Origin: Coix lacryma-jobi var. lacryma-jobi
Taxonomy: Eukaryota > Streptophyta > Magnoliopsida > Poales > Poaceae
Reading direction: 5' to 3'
DNA length: 64,000 nt
NCBI GenBank assembly: GCA_009763385.1
Contig: CM019823.1
Location: 168,050,302-168,114,301 of the forward strand
The notes under the pieces: model-generated
Database searches by the model: none
Seen by the model: only the letters and a program-made list of their open reading frames with translations
Told to the model about the DNA's origin: nothing
Made by a program: the position numbers and the translations under genes
Part shown: in pieces, positions 46,261 through 57,828 of the stretch
Layout of the letters: each line of letters starts with the position of its first letter
Position numbering within the stretch: the first letter of the stretch is position 1

Positions 46261-47420
46261 TTCTAACTCCTCATGCATGGCATTGACCCATCTGGATCAG
46301 ATTAAAGCGTGTCCAACATCTCGGGGTTCAAAATCTGCAACAAATGCATAATGAGCAAGTGAGAGATTTGTTGTATGACCTTGACCGAGTGACATGTTCG
46401 CCGAGGCTGCCGATCATGTTGTTGAGGCGGGTGTGTTGGGCGCTGGATATGTCGTGTCGCCTCCGAGCAGCAGAAGTGATCTCCCCCCTCAAAAGCAGCT
46501 GACGCCTTCTCGGGTACTACAAAGGGTACCGCTCGAGGTGGCGGATCCCACGGCCCCAAGAAGAAGAAGAGTCGGGGCCGTGAGTCGTAGTAGAGAAGCC
46601 GCTCCTTGCGGCACAGCAGGTGGAGGGGGCCTGGATCATCCATACCTTCAGCACCCTCGTCCTCGTCATCAAAAAGAGGCTCCCAACCTCATGATCACCT
46701 GCACGCTCAAAACGAGAAGAAGGACAAACCATGGTCTCGTCGAAGGTGACATCGATGTCTCCATGACTCGGTTAGTATCAAGGTTAAGTACACGATAAGC
46801 GCGAGAGTGAGTGCCATAACCCAAAAATACACCGTCAGAAGAACGAGACTCAAATTTGTCCAGTTGCCTTTCTTGAGTATAAAACAGTGGCAACCAAAAA
46901 CTCGAAAATAACTCACCTTGGGCAGTTTTCCAAAACGCAACTCATAAGAAGTCTTTTTCAAGAAAGCTCGGAGAAAAATGCGATTGGAAATATAGCATGC
47001 AGTGCTCATAGCTTCGGCCCAATATCGCCTAGGAGTCCTATGCTCATCGAGCATCGTCCTGGCCATCTCTACAAGGGTCCGATTCTTCCTCTCTACAACA
47101 CCATTCTGTGGCGGTGTGTAGGGGGAAGAAAACTGATGCTCAAACCCAAAGAGTTACAAAACTTCTCAAAATCCGAATTCTTGAATTCGGAACCATTATC
47201 ACTCCTAATAGCTCGCATCGAGTTCAAAGGGAACTCGTTCTGAAGACGCAAAATCAGATTGCGAGCAAAGGAGAAAGTCTCGGTCTTCTCAGCTAAAAAG
47301 AAGACCCACGAATATCTCGAAAAGTCATCAACAACAACAAGCACATACCACTTCCCCCCAACCGAGCTCACCCGAGCCGGACCAACAAGGTCCATGTGCA
47401 AAAGCTCTCCAGGCGCTTGG
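46261..47420 (-). pseudogene. pol: S3 integrase and linker
   Basis: The frame 47093-47401 starts MHMDLVGPARVSSVGGKWYV, with the first catalytic Asp, and runs through RAIRSDNGSEFKN, the second. The Glu region and C-terminal part are in the frame 46707-47066 (MARTMLDEHRTPRRYWAEA). The linker occupies 46302-46700 in changing frames. Confidence 0.87.
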
Positions 47421-47992
47421 TCATGACCTGAGTCACTGGATGGTGGGGAGCGGCAACCATCTTCCCATGTCTACAAGAATGGCAAACAAGATCCTTCTCC
47501 ATGATAACTTGGGCAATCCTCGGATTAGGCCAAGTGAGCTAAGCCTTGCAAGCAAGTCGAAGCTCAAATGTCCAAGTCTCCTATGCCACTTCCAAAGATC
47601 AGAGGAGGAAGGTCCAGCCAAAAGACAACGAGAAATTCAAACGACTCCGAGAAATCCGCACGAAAGACTTTTCAAAGGGCGAAATCACACAAACAAGATT
47701 GCCCTGAGGATCCAAAATACGACTGAGATTCGGTTTAAAACGAATCTCATAGTCATCATCAAAAGTTGCGAAACAGAAGAAGGTTAAAATGCAAGTTAGA
47801 AACAAGAGCAACATCGCGCAACACAAAGTGCTCATTAACTCGCACCGACCCACGAGACAACACCTTACCTTTGCTATTGTCGCCGAAGGTGATAAACTCC
47901 TTTCCGGCGACCGGACTAAGACTGGAGAACCACTTGGCGTTTCCGGTCATGTGCCTCGAACACCCGGAATCCACCAACCAAACGTTCTCCAA
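47421..47992 (-). pseudogene. pol: S3 protease and pre-integrase
   Basis: The frame 47759-47992 starts MENVWLVDSGCSRHMTGNAK, with the catalytic DSGCS near 47957-47971. The pre-integrase segment LWKWHRRLGHLSFDLLARL, with its zinc-binding His, is in the frame 47433-47621. A frameshift near 47760 separates them. Confidence 0.87.
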
Positions 47993-50613
47993 TCGTTTTA
48001 CCTACATCAATAAAAAGACATAGGGTGAGCATACGGTCCAACACTGGGGTTAGTGAAATAGGAAATACCAGTGTTGGGGGCCGGCTGCTCAAAAGAACGG
48101 TTAGCAGAAAAACCATTCCTAGCACGCCTACGGGAAGAGCGATCACCACGTAGAGGAAAACGTGGTCCGCTAAGGGAGGAGCGTCCATCGCGATACTCAA
48201 AACGCGGTGGTGGAAAACGCTCAACTACAAAGCCACCGCCACGGGGTCCATAGCCTACAACTGCAGGCTCCCGCCGGCATGACCTCCTTGCGGCCTAGGC
48301 CTAGGAACTTGAGGTTTTGGACCTCTAGGCCTAGCAGCACGCCTCTGAACATTCGGCACATGTACATCATGGAAAGGATGGTACATGTCCGTGTTGTTCA
48401 TCTCCTTTGCACGGCGCGCCTCTCTCTTGCGCCGAAAGCAAAACTCACTCAAGTGTCCATCTCTCCCACAATGCTCACAATGGTACCTCACCGCTCTCAT
48501 AGGGGGTTGTTGGTACTCACGTAGTAGTGTGGATCACTTTGCCCTTCTGTGGCATAAGCTCCTCTGGATGGGTGGCATGGTGTCCAACTTGTTTTGAGGT
48601 GGTTGGGTTTGGGAGCCATGATTGTTTCTTGGGTGGAGCTCTCGGAGGTTCAACAAACACCCCATCCTTGGTGTTAGGCTTGAGAGGCTCTTTGGGTGGA
48701 ATCTTTGTAAGCTTGGGAGTAGTGGTGGAGTTGGGCTTCTCACATGGGTTTAGACCACTCGACTCTCCAATCTTGCCAAAAGATGACACATCAACACCCG
48801 AGCAAAACCTACACCTGGACCTCCAGCAGCACGCTTGAATTGGGAGATCATCATCCCGAGCTGTGGCTCACCACTAGACACCCATGACAAGATGGTCTGA
48901 AGGTATGTGTTTTCCTCCTCGGTTTGCATCTTGTCATGCTTCACGTTGGCTATCTCCATCTCCAAACCCTCACAAAGAACACACCTGGACACACAAGTGC
49001 TACCGAGCTGGCCTTCTCAAGAGACACAATCTTGGCATTCTTCTCTGCCAACTCGGATTGCAAGCCAGCACAGGACTTGCATGCACCCAACAGCGAGGAT
49101 CTACCTTCAGCTCATCCACCTCTCCTACCAACACAACATACTTGCTTCTCAAAGTGAGAAGGTCAGTCATGTGTGTGGTGCACATCTCACACTCCTCCTC
49201 ATCGGTAACAACTACGGTGGACTTGACAGATTCAAGTTCCTTCACCGTATCCTCCCACTTCTGCCTAAACTCCTTGCGCTCTCTAGCAGCACGCCTAAGC
49301 AACTTATCCTGACTAAGCGCGACAGTAAGCTTCTCGACCTCAGTAGAAAGCTCGTCGGGGGTCTGAGATACCTGGGAGGTGTCGTCGTCGTCGTTCCGAG
49401 GAGTGTCCTCCAGCTCGCCGTCGACCTCCTTGCCGAGGGCCATGGTGCAGAAGCCGTCGTCGTCGGCGAAGAAGCAGAGGCCGTTCAGCTTGTCCTCGAT
49501 CCTCTTCTTCTTCTCGGACTCGTCGTCGCTTGAAGAAGCGGAGTCGTCATCCGAGTCGTCGACGTCGCTGAGCGTGGCGAAGAACGCACGCTGCTCAGCC
49601 TGGGCCTTCTCCAAGTACTTCGTCTTGATGTACTCCTTGTTGAAGCCGCCCTTCGCTTGTGCTTCGCGGGGACGTACTTCTCCTTGCGCTTGCCGGAGTC
49701 ATACTTGTGCCCATGTTCCGCCTTGCCGAAGACTTGCTTGTTCTTCTTCGGGCAATTGGCGATGAAGTGGTTTGGGATCGCCGCACTCGAAGCATCCCGA
49801 GCGTCCTCCTCCGCGGCGACGGTTCATGCGGTTGTTGTGGAACCGCGAGAACCGGTTGGCGAGCAACGCCAGCTCGTCATCCCCATGAACTCCAGCTGCT
49901 CCTCTGTGACAGAAAGAAGAGAGGAAAGTGCAAAGCCTCCAGAGGGGTTAGCAGCAGAAGAGCCAGAAACCAAAGCCATCGACGGGCCAGAAGGATTTTC
50001 ATAAGAAGCCCTCGCCATGGCATCAATCTCACTGGACTTGAGCTTACTAAAGAGCTCATCGCACGTGAGGGTCTCATAGTTAGGCGATTCGATGATCGCC
50101 TGAACCTTGGAATCCCACACCGATCGATCAAGAGTATGCAAAAGCTTCAAAGCTCTCTCATGATCGTCGAAAGGCAACAGCTCCTTGTTAGCCCTCATCC
50201 TGTTGACAATCACCTGAAAGCGAGCGAATAAACTTTCTATGCTCTCGCCAGGCATATGTCGAAAGTTCTCATACTCTCGCTTGAACGACTCATAGAGACG
50301 GGTTTTGACTTGAGAGGTTCCCTCATGGAAACGCATGAGGGTAGCCCAAATCTCCCGAGCCGTAGCGAGGTGAGAAACGCGATCAAACTCACTCATGCTC
50401 AACATGAGAAAAGAGCATTACGGGCTCGGCTATTGGCATCGTGCTCATCGATCTGATCTGAGAGACACGAGCAGCCAAGACAACGTAATCGGCAGAGTTG
50501 CAAATATCCCAAATGGAAGCACCCAAACTCTGCAGATAGGCCGACATGCGTATCTTCCAATACGCATAGTTCGTCCCATCGAAAAACGGCAGTTTGCCCA
50601 CGCCGCGATCCAT
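47993..50613 (-). pseudogene. gag: S3 gag
   Basis: Start ATG at 50611-50613, MDRGVGKLPFFDGTNYAYWK. After a frameshift near 50420 the capsid frame is 49824-50405 (IESLFARFQVIVNRMRANKE). First zinc knuckle region near 49740-49795. Acidic Asp/Ser run and coiled coil in the frame 49000-49614 (SDDDSASSSDDESEKKKR, then ERKEFRQKWEDTVKELE). Second knuckle CEHCGRDGHLSEFC at about 48435-48480. Sirevirus gags are unusually long, as here (about 2.6 kb with breaks). Confidence 0.87.
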
Positions 50614-50656
50614 GTCGCCTTCTGTGGATCTGGAACCGGCTAAGGTGGAAGATCCT

Positions 50657-50676
50657 TAACCCGCTCCGATACCAAT
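50657..50676 (-). other. S3 primer binding site
   Basis: Minus strand TTGGTATCGGAGCGGGTT immediately inside the 5' LTR, matching initiator tRNA-Met usage (TGGTATCAGAGC) with one change in the core. Confidence 0.75.
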
Positions 50677-52736
50677 TGAAGGACTGAGAATGCAATAGCA
50701 AGGCGACCAGAGGGGGGGTGAATGGGAGCTCAAAAATTTCTCTCGAAACTTTGGCCTTTGTCCACAAATCAACCCCAAAAGCTTTGATCGAAACCGTGAT
50801 GCCCACGACCCTTGGAAGAGGGTGGATGATCCCTAGGATCACAGCGAGCACCACAAAGCGATAGCAAACCAAACGGCAAAAGTACCGGAACAAGTTTGCC
50901 TCTAAAAACCAAGTCCCGAACGTAGATGGAATGCTACGTCGTGAAGTCCCCAAATACCGATGCTAACAAGTAGCAAAGATACCTAGAGAGGTTCCTTGGT
51001 CAACTCTAGGACCAAACAAGAAGTCCGGAAACCAAGCGAGAAAGCCAGGAGAGCAAACCACTAAAACGCAACCTTCAGCAGGATCCCGGACTGTCCGCCG
51101 GTACGGTCCCGGACTGTCCAGCCTTACTGCGGACTGTCCGCAGCAGGTGGCGGACTGTCCGCGGCTGAAAGTGCGAAACAGCACAGCTGCTGAAGTCCCC
51201 TGGTCGACTCGGACTGTCCGCGATCACTACGGCGGACTGTCCGCCGGTCAACAGCGCAAAGTGTCCGAGCCGCGCAGCCACTGACCAGGCTGAAGCCCGA
51301 CGCGCGGACTGTCCGCGCCCCAGTGGCGGACTGTCCGCGGATGAACAAAGAGGGCAATTTTGGTCACCCTTCTCACGAATCCTCCCAAATCGAATCAAAA
51401 CTCAATCCCACGTTCCCAAACTTGGAGAGAATGATCACGAGGTAGTTAGGAGACTATCCCCAAGAAATCATCCGCTCAAATCGATTCAATCACCGGGAAA
51501 TCGAAAGGGGAGGAGTATGAACAAAAAAGCGCCACAAAAACGAAATCAACCCGATCTACTTGTTCGTGAGGAGTTAGATGAATTCCTTTGGTGGAAATGA
51601 TCTCCTCACTATAAAGAACAAGTTGATTCAAATGGATTTCGCAAAGACGCAATAGAGAGGGAGATCGAGTGACAGGAAAATCGTGGAGAAACGAAGAACG
51701 CGATGAACACGAACAAAACGTGAATCAAGTCATCGATCTGCAACCGTGTGGCTACCACACGCTACAACAGTGAGTGAGGTTACGGCCTCACTTCCTCAAA
51801 ATCTCCAGTACACAGAGGTATGGTTCTCTGCGGATCTCAGTAGCTACAGCAGGGATTGGGAGAGCAGGAAACCCTAGAAGCAAAGAGCAAATGACTGAGA
51901 TAAATGGGAGGAGGGTGTCTCCCTCTACTTATCCTAATTCTAATTCCTACTCTACCCCCTCTAATTACAGAGCGAACCAGCTAAACCCTAGGGTGATCCG
52001 ACTCATGGTAGGTGGTGATCCGACGGCCATGCCCGCACAACTGGTAGCGTTGCCTCGACGCAACCTCACCGATCGCCGCACGTGCCGCCACCGCTCTGCT
52101 TGTCCTTTTCCCGGACGTTGCACCCCCGGTTTGTGGCCCAAACCGGGAAACCAGCCTTCACAGCCAACCCCCGGTTTTGAGGCCCAAACCGGAAAACCAG
52201 CCGACCAATGCCTGAGTTTGTGGCCCAAACTCAGCAAACACGCAACACCCTGTTTTTGAGGCCCAAACCTGGAAACCGTCGTCAGCCCGAGTGTTGTGGC
52301 CCAAACTCGGAAACCATCAGCGCCCAGGTTTTGAGGCCCAAACCTGGAAACCGTCCACTCGGTGGTTTTTCTGTGGCTCAACCACCAAACCGAGCCGTAG
52401 AGGGGATGCACCGCCCGTGCACCCTGTCCACCGACACGTGTCCCCAGGTCCTCGACCCGAGCAAACCGTGCCCACAAGTCCTCACTCGTCGCTGTCCCAG
52501 GCTGCCAGCCACCACAGCTGATCTTCGGGCCACCAGTCCCTCAGTCCAAGCCTCACGTCCGTCCTTCACCACTCTTGGTCCATCGGCACGGCACGTCTCT
52601 ACTTGACCTTCACCTTGCCTCTGATCACTGTATCCGTGCTCGACACCTGCACAACAAAAGCCAAAGAACATGCACATCATCCTAGTTGACAATCACTCAT
52701 CACTCAGAGACTCGGCATAGACCCATGTATCCGCAG
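50677..52736 (-). repeat. S3 5' LTR
   Basis: 2060 bp, TGAAGGACTGAGAATGC to CATGTATCCGCA. Same subtype as the 3' LTR at 41163 (for example CAACCTTCAGCAGGATCC near 51068). Confidence 0.9.
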
Positions 52737-55068
52737 CTATTGGCATCGTGCTCATCGATCTGATGCTGAGTGACACGAGCAGCCAAGAGACCACGTAATC
52801 AGCAGAGTTGCAAATATCCCAGATGGAAGCACCCAAACTCTGCAGATAGGCCGACATGCGTATCTTCCAATACGCATAGTTTGTCCATCGAGAAACGGCG
52901 GTTTGCCCACGTCGCGATCCATGTCGCCTTCTGTGGATCTGGAACCGGCTAAGGTGGAAGATCCTTAACCCGCTCCGATACCAATTGAAAGACCGTGAAT
53001 GCAATAACAAGGCGACCAGAGGGGGGGGTGAATGGGAGCTCAAAAATTTCTCTCAAAACTTTGGCCTTTGTCCCACAAATATACCCCAAAAGCTTCGATC
53101 GAAACCGTGATGCCCACGACCCTTGGAAGAGGGTGGATGATCCCTAGGATCACAGCGAGGCACCACAAAGCGATAGCAAACCAAAAGCCAAAAGCACCGG
53201 CACAAGTTCGATCCTTAGAAACCGAGTCCCAAACGTAGATTGAAGGCTACGTCGGGAAATCCCCAAATACGATGCTAGCAAGTAGCAAGGATACTTAGAG
53301 AGGTTCCTAGGTGAACTAAGAAGCCAACCGAGAAGTCCGGAAACCAAGCGAAGAAGTCGGGAGAGCGGACGCACTAAAACTCAACAAGCAGCCAACTCCC
53401 GGACTGTCCGCCAGTACGGTCCCGGACTGTCCGGCTCAACTGCGGACTGTCCGCGGGGGATGGCGGACTGTCCGCCGGCAAAATCCCCAAAACAGCACAG
53501 TTGCTGCAAGTCCCTTGGACGTTCCCGGACAGTCCGCGAACTCCAACGGCGGACTGTCCGCTGGTCACTCAAAAGCAAAACGGCCGAGGAAACACAGCCA
53601 TTGGTCCGACTCGTCCCTGACGCGCGGACTATCTGCCGGTCAAACCGCGGACTGTCCGCGACCTCACAGTGAAGGCGATTTCGGTCGCCCTTCACACACA
53701 ACCTCCAAAATCCGAATCAAATCACAATCCCACGTTCCCAAACTTGGAGAAGATGATCACGAGGTAGTTAGGAGACTATCCCCAAGAAATCATCCGCTCA
53801 AATCGATTCAATCAACGGGAAATCGAAGGGGAAGGTGTATGAACCGAAAAAGCACCACGAAAACGAAATCGACCTGATCTACTTGTTTGTGAGGAGTTAG
53901 ATAAATTCCTTCAGTGGAAATGATCTCCTCACTTTAAAGACCAAGTTGATTCAAATGGAATTCGAAAAGATGCAGTAGGGAGGGAGATCGAGTGACAAGA
54001 AAATCGCGGAGAAACGAAGAACACGAAGAACACGAACCAAAACGCGAATCAACACATCGATCTGCAACCGTGTGGCTACCACATGCTAACAGTGAGATTA
54101 CAGTCTCACTTCCTCAAAATCTCTAGTACACAGAGGTATGGTTCTCTGCAGATCTCAGTTGCTACAGCAGGGGATTGGGAGAGCAGGAAAACCTAGAAGG
54201 CAAAGAGCAAATGGCTGAGATAGAATGCGAGGAGGGTGTCTCCCTCTACTTATCCTAATTCTAATTCCTACTCTACCCTCACTAATTACAGAGCGAGCCA
54301 GCTAAACCCTACGGTTATTCTGGACCAACTCATGGTAGGTGGTGATCCGACAGCCACACCCGCACACAACTGGTAGCGTTGCCTCGACGCAGCCTCACCG
54401 ATTGTCGCCACGTGCCGCCACCGCTCTGCTTGTCCTTTTCCCGGACGTTGCGCCCCCGGTTTTGTGGCCCAAACCGGGAAACCAGCCTTCACAGCCAACC
54501 CCGGTTTTGAGGCCCAAACCGGGAAACCAGCCGACCAACGCCTGAGTTTTGTGGCCCAAACTCAGCAAACACGCAACACCCTGGTTTTGAGGCCCAAACC
54601 TGGAAACCGTCGTCAGCCCGAGTGTTGTGGCCCAAACTCGGAAACCATCAGCGCCCAGGTTTTGAGGCCCAAACCTGGAAACCGTCCACTCGGTGGTTTT
54701 TCTGTGGCTCAACCACCAAACCGAGCCGTAGAGGGGATGCACCGCCCGTGCACCCTGTCCACCGACACGTGTCCCCAGGTCCTTGACCCGAGCAACACTG
54801 TGCCCACAAGTCCTCGCTCGTCGCTGTCCCAGGCTGCCAGCCACCACAGCTGATCTTCGGGCCACCAGTCCCTCAGTCCAAGCCTCACGTCCGTCCTTCT
54901 CCACTCTTGGTCCATCGGCACGGCACGTCTCTACTTGACCTTCACCTTGCCTCTGATCACTGTATCCGTGCTCGACACCTGCACAACAAAAGCCAAAAAC
55001 AAGAACACATCATCCCAGTTGACAATCACTCATCACTCAGAGACTCGGCATAGACCCATGTATCCGCA
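52737..55068 (-). repeat. gag: Duplicated segment: S2 gag start, primer site and chimeric LTR
   Basis: 52737-52922 is the first part of S2 gag (ATG at 52920-52922), then the primer site (about 52966-52985), then an LTR at 52986-55068. The same series is repeated at 55069-57403. The LTR here is of S2 subtype up to about 54403 and of S3 subtype from about 54431 on. This is the product expected from an unequal crossover between the S3 5' LTR and the S2 5' LTR. Confidence 0.85.
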
Positions 55069-55318
55069 GCTATTGGCATCGTGCTCATCGATCTGATGCT
55101 GAGTGACACGAGCAGCCAAGACCACGTAATCAGCAGAGTTGCAAATATCCCAGATGGAAGCACCCAAACTCTGCAGATAGGCCGACATGCGTATCTTCCA
55201 ATACGCATAGTTTTGTCCCATCGAGAAACGGCGGTTTGCCCACGTCGCGATCCATGTCGCCTTCTGTGGATCTGGAACCGGCTAAGGTGGAAGATCCTTA
55301 ACCCGCTCCGATACCAAT
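55069..55318 (-). pseudogene. gag: S2 gag start and primer site, second copy
   Basis: Begins GCTATTGGCATCG after the chimeric LTR, as at 52737. ATG at 55253-55255 and primer site at about 55299-55318 (minus strand ATTGGTATCGGAGCGGGT). It is cut off from the rest of gag, so it cannot make a product. Confidence 0.8.
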
Positions 55319-55738
55319 TGAAAGACCGTGAATGCAATAACAAGGCGACCAGAGGGGGGGGGGGGGTGAATGGGAGCTCAAAAATTTCTCTCAAAACTTT
55401 GGCCTTTGTCCCACAAATATACCCCCAAAAGCTTCGATCGAAACCGTGATGCCCACGACCCTTGGAAGAGGGTGGATGATCCCTAGGATCACAGCGAGGC
55501 ACCACAAAGCGATAGCAAACCAAAAGCCAAAAGCACCGGCACAAGTTCGATCCTTAGAAACCGAGTCCCAAACGTAGATTGAAGGCTACGTCGGGAAATC
55601 CCCAAATACCGATGCTAGCAAGTAGCAAGGATACTTAGAGAGGTTCCTAGGTGGACTAAGAAGCCAACCGAGAAGTCCGGAAACCAAGCGAAGAAGTCGG
55701 GAGAGCGGACGCACTAAAACTCAACAAGCAGCCAACTC

Positions 55739-56005
55739 CCGGACTGTCCGCCAGTACGGTCCCGGACTGTCCGGCTCAACCGCGGACTGTCCGCGGGGGA
55801 TGGCGGACTGTCCGCCGGCAAAATCCCCAAAACAGCACAGTTGCTGCAAGTCCCTTGGACGTTCCCGGACAGTCCGCGAACTCCAACGGCGGACTGTCCG
55901 CTGGTCACTCAAAAGCAAAACGGCCGAGGAACACAGCCATTGGTCCGACTCGTCCCTGACGCGCGGACTATCTGCCGGTCAAACCGCGGACTGTCCGCGA
56001 CCTCA
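55739..56005. repeat. CGGAC(T/A)GTCCG palindrome cluster in S2 5' LTR
   Basis: About eight odd-length palindromes with core CGGACTGTCCG or CGGACAGTCCG. Arms extend differently from copy to copy (GCGGAC/GTCCGC, GGCGGAC/GTCCGCC, CCGGAC/GTCCGG). All six Sirevirus LTRs here have the cluster. Such palindromes are a known mark of Sirevirus LTRs. Confidence 0.8.
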
Positions 56006-56791
56006 CAGTGAAGGCGATTTCGGCCGCCCTTCACACACAACCTCCAAAATCCGAATCAAATCACAATCCCACGTTCCCAAACTTGGAGAAGATGATCACG
56101 AGGTAGTTAGGAGACTATCCCCAAGAAATCATCCGCTCAAATCGATTGAATCAACGGGAAATCGAAGGGGAAGGTGTATGAACCGAAAAAGCACCACGAA
56201 AACGAAATCGACCTGATCTACTTGTTTGTGAGGAGTTAGATAAATTCCTTCAGTGGAAATGATCTCCTCACTTTAAAGACCAAGTTGATTCAAATGGAAT
56301 TCGTAAAGATGCAGTAGGGAGGGAGATCGAGTGACGAGAAAATCGCGGAGAAACGAAGAACACGAAGAACACGAACCAAAACACGAATCAACACATCGAT
56401 CTGCAACCGTGTGGCTACCACATGCTACAACAGTGAGATTACAGTCTCACTTCCTCAAAATCTCTAGTACACAGAGGTATGGTTCTCTGCAGATCTCAGT
56501 TGCTACAGCAGGGGATTGGGAGAGCAGGAAAACCTAGAAGGCAAAGAGCAAATGTTGAGATAGAATGCGAGGAGGGTGTCTCCCTCTACTTATCCTAATT
56601 CTAATTCCTACTCTACCCCTCACTAATTACAGAGCGAGCCAGCTAAACCCTACGGTTATTCTGGACCAACTCATGGTAGGTGGTGATCCGACAGCCACAC
56701 CCGCACAACTGGTAGCGTTGCCTCGACGCAGCCTCACCGATTGCCGCCACGTGCCGCCACCGCTCTGCTCGTCCTTCTCCCGGACTTTGCC

Positions 56792-57063
56792 CCCGGTTTT
56801 GAGGTCCAAACCGGGAAACCAGCCTTCACGACCAACCCCCGGTTTTGAGGCCCAAACCGGGAAACCAGCCGTCCATCGCTTGAGTTTTGTGGCCCGAACT
56901 CAGCAAACCCGCAACACCCAGGTTTTGAGGCCCAAACCTGGAAACCGTCCTCAGCCCGAGTTTTGTGGCCCAAACTCGAAAACCATAAGCGCCCAGGTTT
57001 TGAGGCCCAAACCTGGAAACCGTCCACTCGGTGGTTTTTCTGTGGCTCAACCACCAAACCGAG
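56792..57063. repeat. Hairpin array in S2 5' LTR
   Basis: Seven hairpins: 56792-56815, 56838-56861, 56880-56903, 56918-56941, 56956-56979, 56993-57016 and 57027-57063. Arms: CCCGGTTT/AAACCGGG twice, TTGAGTTT/GAACTCAG, CCAGGTTT/AAACCTGG twice, CCGAGTTT/AAACTCGA, and CTCGGTGGTT facing AACCACC then CCGAG. Loop in the first six: TG(A/T)GG(C/T)CC. On the element strand this is U3-side sequence, 340-610 bases after the LTR start. Confidence 0.85.
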
Positions 57064-57403
57064 TCGTAGAGGGGATGCACCGCCCGTGCACCCGTCCATC
57101 GACACGTGTCCCCAGGTCCTTGACCCAAGCAACACCGTGTCCGCAAGTCTTCGCTCGTCGCTGTCCCAGGCTGTCAGCCACCACAGCTGATCCTCAGGCC
57201 ACCGGTCCCTCAGTCCAAGCCTCACGTCCGCCCTTCGCCACTCTCGGTCCATCGGCACGGCACGTCTCTACTTGACCTTCACCTTGCCTTTGATCACTGT
57301 ATCCGTGCTCGACACCTGCACAACACAAGCCAAAGAACATGCGCATTTCCTAGTTGATAATCACTCATCACTTAGAGACTCAGCATACACCCATGTATCC
57401 GCA

Positions 57404-57828
57404 AATTTTCAGGCTGTGCCGCCCGTTAGGCACAACAGGTCGTGCCGGCCCACAGCCCGGTCACCCCAAAAAACATAAAATCCTAGACTTGAACCAAAGT
57501 TTCAAATTCACATCAGACATCAGTACATCACATATACAGATTGAAACAATGATCAAAATGAGCTATTTTGTGCAATGCTACCTCATTAAAAACCTTTCTA
57601 GGTAAAACTCACCCTTGTGAGAAACCCTAGAAAGGGAAAAAGAGTGCAGCCAACTCTAAAGTTTTAATGTTAATGTCTTATGTTACAAACCCATAGTAGC
57701 TTCTAGCTTGGCCACCCAAAATTACAGTGAGTCTCAACTCTCTCAAATCACTCTTCTAATAGTCTTTCACTCAGACTCAGTGACTCACAGTCATAGTAAA
57801 ATGCCAAAATGTCTCACACAGACTCAGA
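57404..57828 (-). other. hAT sequence between S2 and the transposase stop
   Basis: Starts AATTTTCAGGCTGTGCCGCCC, GC-rich like the hAT left arm (57409-57465). Then AT-rich 3' UTR-like sequence. No gene. Confidence 0.6.

Larger units (their letters stand above)
41163..52736 (-). mobile_element. S3: complete Sirevirus-type Ty1/copia element
   Basis: 11,574 bp with both LTRs (41163-43241 and 50677-52736), primer site, gag, protease, integrase, RT, RNase H, long 3' UTR and PPT. All are on the minus strand, and it is flanked by GCTAT. Integrase before RT is the copia order. It inserted in the gag gene of S2, a relative. Coding frames are broken by many single-base indels. Confidence 0.93.
24064..57403 (-). 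mobile_element. S2: Sirevirus-type Ty1/copia element, interrupted twice
   Basis: On the minus strand it runs 5' LTR (55319-57403), primer site, gag, protease, integrase, RT, RNase H, 3' untranslated region, PPT and 3' LTR (24064-26138). A2 (27033-34843) interrupts the 3' UTR. S3 (41163-52736) interrupts gag. A 2.33 kb duplication has doubled the gag start, primer site and LTR. Flanks are ATTTT on the left (24059-24063) and A-ATTTT on the right (57404-57409), which is a 5 bp duplication apart from one extra A. Both flanks lie in the hAT element. Confidence 0.88.
55319..57403 (-). repeat. S2 5' LTR
   Basis: 2085 bp, TGAAAGACCGTGAATGC to CATGTATCCGCA. It has a G run of 13 at 55354-55366, where other copies have 7-9. 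Palindromes lie at 55739-56005, the hairpin array at 56792-57063. Right neighbour is hAT sequence. Confidence 0.9.

Noticed and set aside
48907..49533. Long plus-strand frames across Sirevirus gag and pol (also 39578-40228, 15261-15818)
   Set aside because: They are shadows of the minus-strand genes; the wording on the minus strand is clearly gag.
52737..52985. Short internal segment between LTRs as a miniature (TRIM-like) element
   Set aside because: It is S2 gag start plus primer site, it begins exactly at the S3 target duplication, and the chimeric LTR explains it by unequal crossover.
56792..57063. CRISPR-like look of the evenly spaced repeats in the LTRs
   Set aside because: The spacers are not unique and recur in every LTR copy. 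The units are hairpins with changing stems, and the context is a plant retrotransposon.
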